Shown here: piece after piece, positions 36,481 through 46,626 of the stretch
How the letters are laid out: every line of letters begins with the position of its first letter
Position numbering within the stretch: position 1 is the first letter of the stretch
Assembly: GCF_051014685.1 (NCBI RefSeq)
Contig: NC_135056.1
Coordinates: forward strand, 6,262,001 to 6,326,000
DNA: 64,000 nt
DNA from: Ptiloglossa arizonensis
Taxonomy: Eukaryota; Arthropoda; Insecta; Hymenoptera; Colletidae
Direction: 5' to 3'
Notes under the pieces: generated by a model
Databases searched by the model: none
The model's input: the letters and a program-made list of their open reading frames with translations, nothing else
Told to the model about the DNA's origin: nothing
Made by a program: the position numbers and the translations under genes

Positions 36481-39400
36481 GATACTCACCCTGCTCGTGA
36501 CGATTCGTCCGCCTTCGTATGCTTAAAGACTAATTCCTCGCGATACGTTATCGTTCGATTCAAATGATCGTGAACACTCGTCGTGTTTCCCGGTCGCGAA
36601 ACGACTGTCCCTCGATATCGATTCCTTGTTGTGCGCGCTGTCGAGATTACCGATCGATCGGTCACGTGGGGATAAATCACTCGACCGTGGAAAAGAATTA
36701 CATTGATATTGACGTTAATCCGTTTCCTCGATCGGCAATACGCACAAGTGAATACACGATTGAAGATACGAAATCAATTTGAACGATTCACTTTTCGATC
36801 GCGTGATCTTTTACTCTAATCGTGATACTTGAGTAATCATTTATGTGGATCGAAATGTACCCGATACGCCGCTGGAGGTCCATAGATAGAGTGTCCTATT
36901 TTAATCATTCCACACGATCGCTCCCCAAACTATTGATTGTTCGAACAAATGATTCGGATGAAATTTAGTCTCTTTCAAGGGGAACGTCTTGTTTTCCGCA
37001 GGATTTTGCGCAGATTTCAAGGTCGTCCTAGTTGTTTTAAACAAAATCACATATTATTTTGCGATTAAACATTCCATTCGTCTAACAAGAAGATCGTTTA
37101 ATGTTAAGAAGCGTTAAATGGTCGAAAGACATCAAACTGTCTTTCACGTGGAAATTCTAAAGTGCGATCTTAAACGTTACTGTATTAATTAAATCAATTC
37201 CTGAATGATTTTTTCAGTGTACACCCAGTGTAGCGAACTCTTCTGTATAAATTTCATTCTTTCGGCATCCCATAAATAAAATCCGAGTCAGATTCAGTGA
37301 CCTCGGTGAAGATGATGCATCGCTTTCTCTCCTCATCCAGCATCTATTTCTCCCTAAACAGCACATTTAACGTAGCTCGGACCCTATCGTTACGATCTTG
37401 ATCCTAAATGATTTTGAACGATTGACATATTATAGGTTGTTCAATTTGTCGTTGTATAAACTGCGCGTCTAAAAGAAAATGACATATAGTTTCATTAAAA
37501 AAAAAAACTGACTTTGAAATCTCGAGAATCCCCTCATCCAGAACAAGATCATGCTACCATAAAAGAAATACTTGTTGTTTCTTTCTTTCTTTTAAAGATC
37601 AGAAGGAGATGCTCTGTACATGCATTCAAAATTTATAGTAACTTTTATACCGTGTAGTGCTTTTAAAAAATGTTTTCTTTTCTCACAATAATCTTTCGTT
37701 GTCGGTAAATTAAACATAATTGAAATGAAGATTAAGGACAAAATCGATACCGTGTTTTATCAGAGCGGTTTTTGATTTTGTTTAAACACACTACTCTTAT
37801 GTTCGTTAATTCTATATTTGAATTCCCTTTGAGTTTGTCTCGTATAAAATTATTAACACCCTTTACAATTTAATCTATACTTTCCAGAAACAAGAACGTA
37901 ATCGCTAATTTTAAACATGTCTGTAAGTTTTTTTCTATCTTCAAATACTATTATAATATTAAACTTTTGGAGAAGTCTACATTTTCTCCCGGAGTTATCG
38001 CTTTCCGATCTCCTCTCGTTTTTAATTAACATTCAAGGTGCGTAAGATCGACTTATTTGTTTGCTACGGTTAACTTTCAGGTATCTCATTGCTATATAAA
38101 ACTTGACTCTAGGATGTAGGTTGATAGAAGTAAACGATGTTCGAATAAAACACTCTATCTTCCTCCTTTTACTGTTCCCAGTGATTTCTCGTTCACCTCG
38201 CTTCTCTTACAACCGCTTAGTAGTTTCTATTTTCCTGTTTACCCTCCGATTTTTCCCTTCTTACGCGTTCACACACCCCCTTTCTTTGAACGCTTCCCTC
38301 TCTACGTCTGTATATTTGTGTCACACAGCAAGTAATCCATGTGGACGTGGATTCCCTTTATCTAAACACGTCCCTCGCGAAAGGACGTACTATCAACAAC
38401 CACACACGCAGCGTCAACAGCGAGCTACAATTATCCCCGACTACCGTATAGTCGTTTCCAGCGACTTTCCACGAGAGAAGTCACTCGATTGCACAACGGT
38501 TCTTCGGTTCTACTCGCTACCTCATCTTCCAACTTACAATTAGTCTGGTTCGCGCACCATTTCAACGTGACACAATAGTTAGTTTCACATGTGAAAGGTA
38601 TGGATTCATATACGCGCACAGAGAAGGTAAGGTGACGAAAAGTATTCTTAGCGTTCAACCTTATCGATACTATTGGTCGTCTGGATGTGTTGCTACTGTA
38701 TTAACATTGTACTAAAATTATTAATAATAAAGTCAATCGAATCAGCGAAATTATTGCGAAGATGTTCATAAATCGAAAAGATCTTCGAAACACTCGTAAC
38801 ATCGATTTAAAAATATTGCCAAGAGCGCTTCGATTAATGCTAAGATAACGTAATATGAAAAATCTCGTTAATATATTTTCTTCTTCTATTTGAATAATGT
38901 ACGTACACGTTTTAATATTTCTTTCATGAGAAGGCTATTATAAAATCTATGTTTCTAACCTATTATACCTATTAATTTTTTAATATTTGTACACCCACTT
39001 TGTCGGGCCACATTATAAAACACGTTTTGTTTCCTAACTTAAAAGACGGGCTACGTTGACCAATGTCTGTGTGTGTTTTTTTTTCTTTTTATAATAAAAC
39101 GATCGTATCTTTTTGATACGATTAACAACTAATTACTCGTCGGTTTTAAACGAGCTACTTTTATTATCAACGTTTCAATACGTGCGATTGTATAACTTAT
39201 CGATACAATATTAAAATTACAAACTTTTGAAAAAAGTGGTAGGAGTGAAAATAATAATATAAAAATTTTAAAGAAACGAAAAACAATAAAATATTTTATA
39301 TTCACGATGAAATTCGAATACTTCGATTAATCAATATTCGAGAAGAAAAAGAAACAATTCTTTTACAAAATTCACATCATGTTTATTTTATTTTATTGGC

Positions 39401-40239
39401 CTATTAAATAGTACACTGATATGTAATAATGAAAAAGTAAAAAATAATAGATAGATAATTACCTTTTCTCTTTCTTTCCCTACTTCCCACCATTTCTCTT
39501 AAAAATGTTCATAATTTTAATTTTATACTTACAAACTATATTTATTCTTATCCATAATGCCTATAATTCTTTTTATTCCGCAGACGATTTACAAATTTTG
39601 TTTACATTTTCTGTAAGTGCGTAGTGTCTAAAATATCCGTGTTAAATGTTATAACGAAATTCAAAATACGAACGAAGTTACCAAAGTTCGAAGTAGGCTA
39701 GCCGCAGGTAGAAAATGACCTGCCTTTGAAGCACATAAGTTAAATATTTATATACGTATGGAGTTCTTCTAACCGTAATATACTCGTAGTGCTACCATAT
39801 AAATGACATTCTATATTTTTATGTATCTATTTGTATGTTTCTGTCTCTTAATCAAGGTACATTCGGTTAATTATATCTGTCATAACGTAGTAATAATAAG
39901 GGTCGCGTCGCGAATTAGGAAAAGTGCCAATAAAAGTATTGACTGTAATTATTATGGTTGGGCGGTTAAAAATATTTAAATTTTGTAGAAAACTGGAGGA
40001 ATAATATATTGGCTACGCATTACCACGAAATTTGGTGTAAATGTCGGACTCGACATTCGGTGAATCTAAATGGCGTAAAGCGGAAGCGGAAGCAACACTG
40101 GAATCATTTAAAAGTGAACAACCATTCGAGAAAAATGTTTGATCGATAATTGAACAAATTTACGTTGGCGTGACATCCGATGAATTATTAGAATAGTGCT
40201 TCGTAGTAAACATAAAATAATAATGAAAACTTATATTCT
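36481..40239. other. AT-rich spacer without supported genes
   Basis: No supported gene. The plus frame 38103-38543 (146 codons) is Ser/Phe-rich and unrecognised. One possible solo mariner terminus lies at 37433. A CAGGTAG heptamer is at 39705-39711. Confidence 0.4.
37433..37456 (+). mobile_element. possible solo mariner terminus
   Basis: TAGGTTGTTCAATTTGTCG followed by TTGTA resembles the TAGGTTGTTCGATAAGTTTTGTCG ends found at 42890 and 933 but lacks the middle bases. No inverse partner was found within about 1 kb. It may be a decayed fragment or chance. Confidence 0.3.
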
Positions 40240-40565
40240 ATGATATTGGTTTCGGTTTTCACGCTTTTTCATTGTGGAAAGACCATGCGTGTACATATTT
40301 GTAATGCAGGATTTAATTCAATTTTGAATATGTTCGAAACTGTGAGGGTAACTATAGGTCAAGCGATTACGACATTCGTAAATAATAAAGGTTATGAGCG
40401 TGCGATCAATCCGAGATGCGAATGTCTAACGCAGAAAAAAGGTCAAAAGCAAAAGCGATCGTAGAAGCAATCAATCAGCTCGGCAAGAGTTATTTGAGAA
40501 AGAAAAAGGACTCTTATGTGGCCTTGGTGTCGACGATTAAATATACAAGTAACGAGGTTTTGTAA
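40240..40565 (+). pseudogene. frameshifted transposase-like remnant
   Basis: The frame 40240-40464 reads VHICNAGFNSILNMFETV, then IGQAITTFVNNKGYERA. This spacing resembles the C-terminal part of uncharacterised Mutator/Kolobok-like transposase proteins found as repeats in arthropods (a G..L..FE..G...G....F.N..D..R pattern followed by basic residues). Coding character then moves to another frame at about 40413, reading EMRMSNAEKRSKAKAI and ending KKKDSYVA, open to 40565. A separate small frame (40041-40142, starting MSDSTFGESKW) lies upstream and may belong to the same relic. No inverted ends were identified. The family assignment is from memory of the pattern and is weak. Confidence 0.35.
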
Positions 40566-41283
40566 TTATTAACCTAGAAACTATATGAAAAACTTGAACG
40601 TATTTTTCACGAAACTATGTATGTTATAAAATAACTTCCACGATATCTGAAACAGTAATCGATCGATTAACTTGAAATTTTGTACACATATTTTTCAAAC
40701 ATCCCTGCCTAGTTTACACTAAAATTATAAACGTATCTTTCATAGCTTTTTTACAATAACAGATTAAATTTGGTAAATGTTTTGCAAAATCGATATTCAT
40801 TGTATTATACGCAGCCGTTATGTTGTGTCTCGCTTTTTTGCAATGTTTCCAGTGCAGGTTATAAAGATAAGTTATAAATTAAAAATCATTTTGAATTATT
40901 TATTTTTAACCAACACAATGGATGTTATCATGACACCTGTGGAGTAACGCAAATGTAAACACAGTTTATTGTCTATCGTATAATCTCTTAATTATTCGTT
41001 TTTTGGTTGTATAATAATTTGTACATCGTTTTCAAATATGAATAAATATGTTAATATAATTGTAGATTAAAATACTGTGTAATTTCTTGATTAAAAAATT
41101 ACAATTATTTCTTATCTTTGTTTCGGAAAAATCGAATACGTAGCTATTTTTAAACGCATGAGATGAAACGTCAATAATAAAAATAGCACTTTAATTTAGT
41201 TAATATAATTATATACGTTATACAATATTATTATACTCTACTTAACTTGATTTTTTCTTTTTTTTTTTTTTTGAGAGGGTACA
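40566..41283. other. AT-rich spacer, nothing recognised
   Basis: AT-rich without open frames of note, ending in a T-rich tract (41250-41272). Confidence 0.45.
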
Positions 41284-41595
41284 AATATTAGGATAAGCAA
41301 AAAATTTGTCACAAAGTCATATTTTTTTTAACGATACTACATATTATTATTATCGTAGCGTGATAGTCGAGACCGAATCAATGATCTATGATTGTGTATA
41401 ATCTTTACGTGACATTACGTTTCTAGATTTTTCGTACTCAAAGTCACCTAAAGGTTACGTACAATCATAAATCATTGAAAATAGTTTTAACTTCGACTAT
41501 ACCATGATGATAAAAATATGTAGTACCGTTAGAAAAAATATCAATGACTTTGAGAAATATGACGTTGAAAGAAATTTGTTGCTCGTCCTAACAAT
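41284..41595. mobile_element. long foldback (nearly full-length palindrome) element
   Basis: The left arm (about 41284-41413) and right arm (about 41443-41595) are imperfect inverses along nearly their whole length. Matched landmarks include TTAGGATAAGCA with TGCTCGTCCTAA, ACAAAGTCAT with ATGACTTTG, ACTACATATT with ATATGTAGT, ATAGTCGA with TCGACTAT, TCTATGATTGT with ACAATCATAAA, and GTGAC with GTCAC. The loop is only about 29 bp. Ends of the form TTAGG next to TA fit a mariner-type MITE, but a hairpin-RNA locus is also possible. No coding capacity. Confidence 0.75.
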
Positions 41596-41904
41596 GTTTG
41601 CTCTTTCCAAACATATTGTTATCCTCGGACGTATTGTCCTATCGTAAGAAACGAGTGGAATGTTCAAAGCTAGGATTTCCTACAAGTGTGAAACATGTGC
41701 GTTCGCGTATTACCATAAGAAGAACAGAAGTGAGAGCACATGTTTATCCTATCTGAAAGCGATAAATTAATTGGTTGCTCGGAATTAATTTTAAACAAAT
41801 ATATTCTTTATTTCCTATCGTGAGATACATATATACAGATATCTCGTAAGATCGACTTATCGAGTGCTCCATCTTCCACGTGTCGCTTGAGCTTGAGTTA
41901 CAAG

Positions 41905-42108
41905 ATTGTTCGAGAAGTTTTGTCATTTCCTCCATTGGAAACCAAATACTATGACACTTCAAATTTAAACATCTGTAAATATGAGTCGACAGAACTACAT
42001 GAAAGTTCACACATGTTCATCGAACAGTTGTACCACATCTAAAAAAATAAAACGACGAATCGAATAACACCATTTCTCGTCGAACGATGAAACTTCTCGA
42101 GCAACCTA
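41905..42108 (-). mobile_element. mariner-type MITE, copy 2
   Basis: Read on the minus strand from 42108 it begins TAGGTTGCTCGAGAAGTTT, contains GAACATGTGTGAA (42018-42006), then a segment matching copy 1 (TGAAGTGTCATAGTATTT), and ends at AAAACTTCTCGAACAAT (about 41905). The order matches the copy at 933-1097. Copy 2 is about 40 bp longer, mainly between the end repeat and the core. The ends are more diverged than in copy 1. The minus-strand frame through it is a by-product of the MITE. Confidence 0.7.
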
Positions 42109-42139
42109 CTAAAGGGAAAAAATATCCCGTTCGCTATAC

Positions 42140-42880
42140 CTGCCACCTTATTTCACCAAGATTTTCACCCTAGTTCCCCGCTCTCCGCGCTCGTGTCGAA
42201 CGCGGTGAATCCTGTTCGGGCAGAGATAGCGATATTTGCAGAAAGTTTGAAACGCGACTGAAATATAGTTCAACGATGGTGGAGGGTTTCGGGGACCAAT
42301 GGTGGCTGAAACACGCCCGGTCCGCGTTTCTTGACACTGCTTAGAAATTCGCTCGGACACGCGAAGTCCCACAGCGAGCTCTGTATAAGCCTCGGCGGAT
42401 GCTGCGATTTGATTTCGTTTTGTTTCTTCGTGCACTTCTTCTCCGCCTCTTCTTATCCCTCGGTATCTCCTTCTACGAACCTCTACCTCCAAGCGACCTC
42501 ACCTCCACCCACGGGCACACTTCCCGTTACTTTACCACATCACGCGACGAGTGCTTCTTTTTCCCCGCCGATGAGTTCTCTATCCTGTATCGGGGCAAGA
42601 CCGAGCAAGAAAATAAAACGTTCGCTCGTAAGTGTAGCCGGTCGAATCAAGGGAAGACCCTTTGATTTCCTATCGCTCGACTTCTTCGAGCACGATAGAT
42701 AAACTCTCAATCGGGCCGCGTATCGCGGGCTCTGCTAAAATGGGTTACACAAGAGATGTTAAGTGATTACTGGGAACGTCTCGGATATCTCGTACGGTGC
42801 GAATGACCGTGTCTACTGGTTTCTCCCGATCGATCATAATTCATCGATCTTCCACGGACGGTTGTCGAAACCTACTCGAC
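42140..42880. promoter_or_regulatory. small GC-rich island
   Basis: CpG-dense block with GACCAATGG (42295-42303, inverted CCAAT-type string), CACGCCCGG, and a pyrimidine-rich segment (42420-42490). Three overlapping frames are unrecognised. It sits between two mariner relics and could be an old promoter-like segment. Confidence 0.3.
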
Positions 42881-42885
42881 AAGGT

Positions 42886-42993
42886 ACTAGGTTGTTCGAT
42901 AAGTTTTGTCGTTGCAACAGTACTAGATTGTTCGATAAGTTTTGTCGTTGCAACAGTACTAGACTCTTCAATAAATATTGTCGTTCAATACCT
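42886..42993 (+). repeat. three tandem copies of a 36-bp mariner terminus
   Basis: ACTAGGTTGTTCGATAAG plus TTTTGTCGTTGCAACAGT recurs at 42886, 42922 and 42958. Copies 1 and 2 differ by one base (GGTT versus GATT); copy 3 is more diverged. Because 36 is a multiple of 3, a plus frame through it shows a 12-residue peptide repeat that is not a gene. Confidence 0.92.
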
Positions 42994-43208
42994 CATTGAA
43001 CAACTGAGCTGAACGGGCCTCAAATAATCCCAATCGTTAGTTGTATTTGCCTATGGACTAATTCAGAACGTCTATAAACATACATCTATTTCCATAATTT
43101 ACGCGTAATATAAATAAAATTTGTAGATAAACATAATTAAATAATAAAAACTTGTATATGAATTCGTAATATTTACTTGATATAATTAATTTAAAAAAAA
43201 TAAAAACA

Positions 43209-43357
43209 ATTAATTAGATATTTTTATTAAAAGTATCTAATTAATGCAATTGGAAGAATATGTATTTAATTTTATTTTTAATAAAAACTTAGGTTATTAA
43301 TTAGATATTTTTTTATATAGTAAAAAAATTTGCTACATAAAAAAATATCTAATTAAT
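43209..43357. repeat. two nested-family palindromes, one with 20-bp perfect arms
   Basis: ATTAATTAGATA occurs at 43209-43220, inverted at 43234-43245, forward again at 43296 and inverted at 43346-43357. The second pair extends to perfect 20-bp arms (43296-43315 and 43338-43357) around a 22-nt loop; the first has 12-bp arms around 13 nt. This could extrude cruciforms or mark a smaller AT-rich MITE nested in the larger element. Confidence 0.85.
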
Positions 43358-43450
43358 GAAAAATGTTATGTGAAATTATGTAAGTTATTCTATATATATA
43401 TAAATACTTATATAACGTAATTAAATAAATAATAATAATTAAATTAATTA

Positions 43451-43476
43451 TTTATATATATAATATATATGATATT

Positions 43477-43522
<46 letters not shown>
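43451..43522. repeat. (TA)n tract
   Basis: Mostly alternating TA, longest pure run about 43485-43520. Confidence 0.92.
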
Positions 43523-43526
<4 letters not shown>

Positions 43527-43625
43527 TTTATATACTATAATTGAATAAGTAATGATAGTATATAAATTATTTACATAATTATTGTTTTGATTTCAAAACT
43601 TATCGAACAACTTATTACACAGTCC

Positions 43626-44550
43626 TAGACACGTGTCGGGAAATTCTTGACAAACTCGTTGCTACGAATCAACAGAAATTGGTATATAATAATGTATTGT
43701 TCGTTAAGATTAATTATCTTCGAGGATCATTGCTCTTGGTGAATAAATTGCACGTGAAAAAATTTTAGGAGAAAAAGAACGAATAAAAAGATCTTGAACA
43801 GGATTCGTTTTCTTTCAAAATTCTTTTTCGCTTTATTGTAGGATATCAAACACCATAAAACTTTGAACGAAGCTCTTTTTAAATACTTTTACAGTTTCGT
43901 AAATATTCGCGATACCTAATATAACAATTTGCAATTTCTTTCAGGGGTTTTTACCCCTAGGATCGTCACATTGCCTAAGGAGAAATTAATTACATCATTT
44001 AATCGTTTATGTTACATTTTTGCCAAATTCAACGTTTCTTTGAATTTTCGAGTTTGCCGAACCTTTCTCGTAGGACACGTGTGCGATTATGTTCGAATGC
44101 ATGTATCACGAAATGCACCAACCATTAACTGACACAGTAACTATTCCTTGTCTTTAATTTTATACTATATATGACAAATATATATTACATAGGACTTATA
44201 CAATGGCTTCATAATTCGACAATCAGAAATATTCAAGTTCTGCCAAATTGTGCACGATACTTGTATTATTTACTTTCAATATTTTCTTCATTTTTCTTTA
44301 CTATCGAGATCAACTCTTCACGTACCAATTCCGTACCTTGTATGAACTACACTTTCTTCATTTACGATTGGGAAGCATACGTCGTATAGACTTATTAGCT
44401 AACTTCTCGTAACGCGTTTGCAACTGTACAAATCTGTGAAAGATCTCATATTAAGAGTAGGTCCGCTGTGGATAAATATGTGTGAGAATATACGGAAGTA
44501 ACACGATACATTTGAAATATCCAAGTGTGAACAGAAAACTGTTTACTCGG
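43626..44550. other. AT-rich spacer, nothing recognised
   Basis: Two short plus-strand frames (43929-44132, 44171-44389) with no recognisable features. Confidence 0.45.
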
Positions 44551-44733
44551 GCTTTACTCGGTATAAAATTATTGACAACACATTCGAATAGAACCTCAAT
44601 TAAATTTAAAAAGATAATAGTAATAATAATAATAATAATAATATAAAAGATAATAATGATAATAATAATAATAATAATATAACAGATAATAATGATGTAA
44701 TTTCATTTTTATGTAAATTAAATTAAAAACCTG
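44551..44733 (+). repeat. repeat A, copy 1
   Basis: Begins GCTTTACTCGGTATAAAATT, contains an AAT microsatellite (44613-44697), ends AAATTAAAAACCTG. Nearly identical to 46447-46626, with weaker similarity continuing beyond both right ends (TTAATTCATA...AAAGTT), so the original unit was longer. Confidence 0.92.
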
Positions 44734-45130
44734 TATAAAATTAATTCATATCAAAGTTGCCCATAAAGGATTCATTCAAATACGTATATATTTGGTTTCA
44801 TTGTTATCATTGTGACAGTGATCAAATATTTGTTAAATAATCGTCCAAAAGAAACGTATGGCTACAAAGCCATCGTATCCTTATATTTTACTGATGTTGT
44901 AGACCTAGAAATGTAACATTGTCCTCGTCAGAACACAAACACTTGCATCACTTTCATAATGGACACTTTTCTCGTTTCGTTCAGCAATTGAACTTCAGTT
45001 AACGTTACAATAAGACCATTTACCTCATTGGCACTGAAACTTCTCTATTACAGAAACAACTTACATTTAAAAATGAATTTACGTCGCATTTTAAACGAAG
45101 TTCTCCATAATAATTTTCTTTGACAATTTA

Positions 45131-45272
45131 GTATTTTACTGCGAACGTATTATTATATTAGTACATAAAATTGTCGACCTTGAGCTTCGAATCTTCCACG
45201 GTAGATTTAATAGTACCCGAAAGAAAAGAATTTCATATTGTTATCTTGAAAAGTTTTTATTAGATAAGTGAA
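45131..45272 (+). repeat. repeat B, copy 1
   Basis: Begins GTATTTTACTGCGAACGTA, ends TTTTTATTAGATAAGTGAA. Very similar over its second half to 45827-45968; same length (142 bp) in both copies. Confidence 0.92.
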
Positions 45273-45826
45273 TTTGTCTCGTTCTCGACGACGTTACACT
45301 GCTTCGAGTATACGACAAGTCACGAAGTGTCATTAGGTACACACTTCGATAAAATGATCGGTACCTATGCATCCGTTAACACACGTACGGTGCAACACAC
45401 GTTACAGAAGCGAGTTAGAATTAATAAAACCGTGACTCTGTATTGTCGCGAACCGTGGAGTATATAGGAACCACCCCCTACAACGATTCTGGGTAATTAA
45501 TTCACAATGGGGTGCTGCCGTTCGACCACTCCATAGCTGGCTCGTATTCTCATGGTTCCTCCGCATACCTAGCATATGAATCTTCGTCTTCGCCCTACTA
45601 TCGATCCTGCATATGTTTAACTACCTTCCATCGCCAATTCGCGTATTTACATAATAGGTTTTAGCGAATCGAAGGATCACTACCACGAATTTTATGCGAG
45701 ATTTCATTCGAATCACGAAACGATCCAGCATTTTTTAATTCAATCGTCGGATCTGTGCGTATTGGCAGTCGCATCGGCCGAAGGATGACACTGACATTTT
45801 AAGAAAAAGAATTTCACTGGTTGCGA
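45273..45826. promoter_or_regulatory. candidate regulatory block between the B repeats
   Basis: Less AT-rich and of mixed complexity. TATATAGGAACCACCCCC (45460 on) combines a TATA-like string and a Gli/Ci-like ACCACCC core. GGGTAATTAATTC follows, then TTCGACCACTCC. No open frame of note. The motifs are visible but short; enhancer function is inference. Confidence 0.3.
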
Positions 45827-45968
45827 GTATTTTATTGCGAACGTAATATTGTACTAGTATGTAAAATTTTCGACTCTAGGCTTCGAATCTTCCACGGTAG
45901 ATTTAATAGTACCCGAAAGAAAAGAATTTCATATTGTTATCTAGAAAAGTTTTTATTAGATAAGTGAA
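45827..45968 (+). repeat. repeat B, copy 2
   Basis: Second copy of the 142-bp repeat at 45131, same orientation. The half from CTTCGAATCTTCCACGG onwards is almost identical; the first third has diverged. The minus-strand frame 45903-46109 overlaps it and is not a gene. Confidence 0.92.
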
Positions 45969-46446
45969 AAAGAGTATAACATATATAGGTACGTAATAAA
46001 AGTTTTTCACTATAAGCAAAACAGAGGAGTACAATATTGTACAGATGGAAAAAGTTTTTGTATGTATACGTATACATACATATGCGTTTGACTCCTCTTT
46101 TCTAAACACGGTAGAAAAACTTCCTAAAATAGTACTATGAAATTCCTTTCATTAAATATCATTAAATGTACCGAGTACGATTTTAATTCTAGAGTAGGAA
46201 ACGTTATACACGAACAATAAAATGCTTGAGTAGACTAAAATAACCAACGAAAGTAATTGGAATAATATTATATTATACATACCTATATATATGTATATAT
46301 GAAATACATTACAATCTGTATGACAGATTGTACATCGAATAAATTCTCATCGATAATAAACTTTGCAACTATTTTTTCGTTGAAATAAAGACTATCGTTT
46401 ATTTGGTTCGTTTCAACGAACATAGTCGTTACTGATTTATGAGTAA

Positions 46447-46626
46447 GCTTTACTCGGTATAAAATTATTGACAACACATTCGAATAGAACCTCAATTAAA
46501 TTTAAAAAGATAATAGTAATAATAATAATAATAATATAGAAGATAATAATGGTAATAATAATAATAATAATATAACAGATAATAATGATGTAATTTCATT
46601 TTTATGTAAATTAAATTAAAAACCTG
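46447..46626 (+). repeat. repeat A, copy 2
   Basis: Same orientation as 44551-44733, differing by one AAT unit and a few bases. The microsatellite is at 46512-46590. Such low divergence next to a hypervariable microsatellite points to recent duplication or conversion. Confidence 0.92.

Larger units (their letters stand above)
42886..43625. mobile_element. mariner-ended non-autonomous element with a triplicated left terminus
   Basis: The left side starts ACTAGGTTGTTCGATAAG (42886). The right side has the inverse CTTATCGAACAAC (43599-43611) followed by CAGTCCTAG. The left terminus is present three times in tandem. The interior of about 600 bp is extremely AT-rich and holds two palindromes (43209-43245 and 43296-43357) and a TA microsatellite, with no transposase. 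The ends match the MITE family at 933 and 41905. Pairing of the two ends as one element is inferred from their inverse orientation and spacing. Confidence 0.6.

Noticed and set aside
42763..43012. Peptide with a 12-residue repeat (RLFDKFCRCNST)
   Set aside because: The repeat is the 36-bp mariner-terminus array and happens to be a multiple of three.
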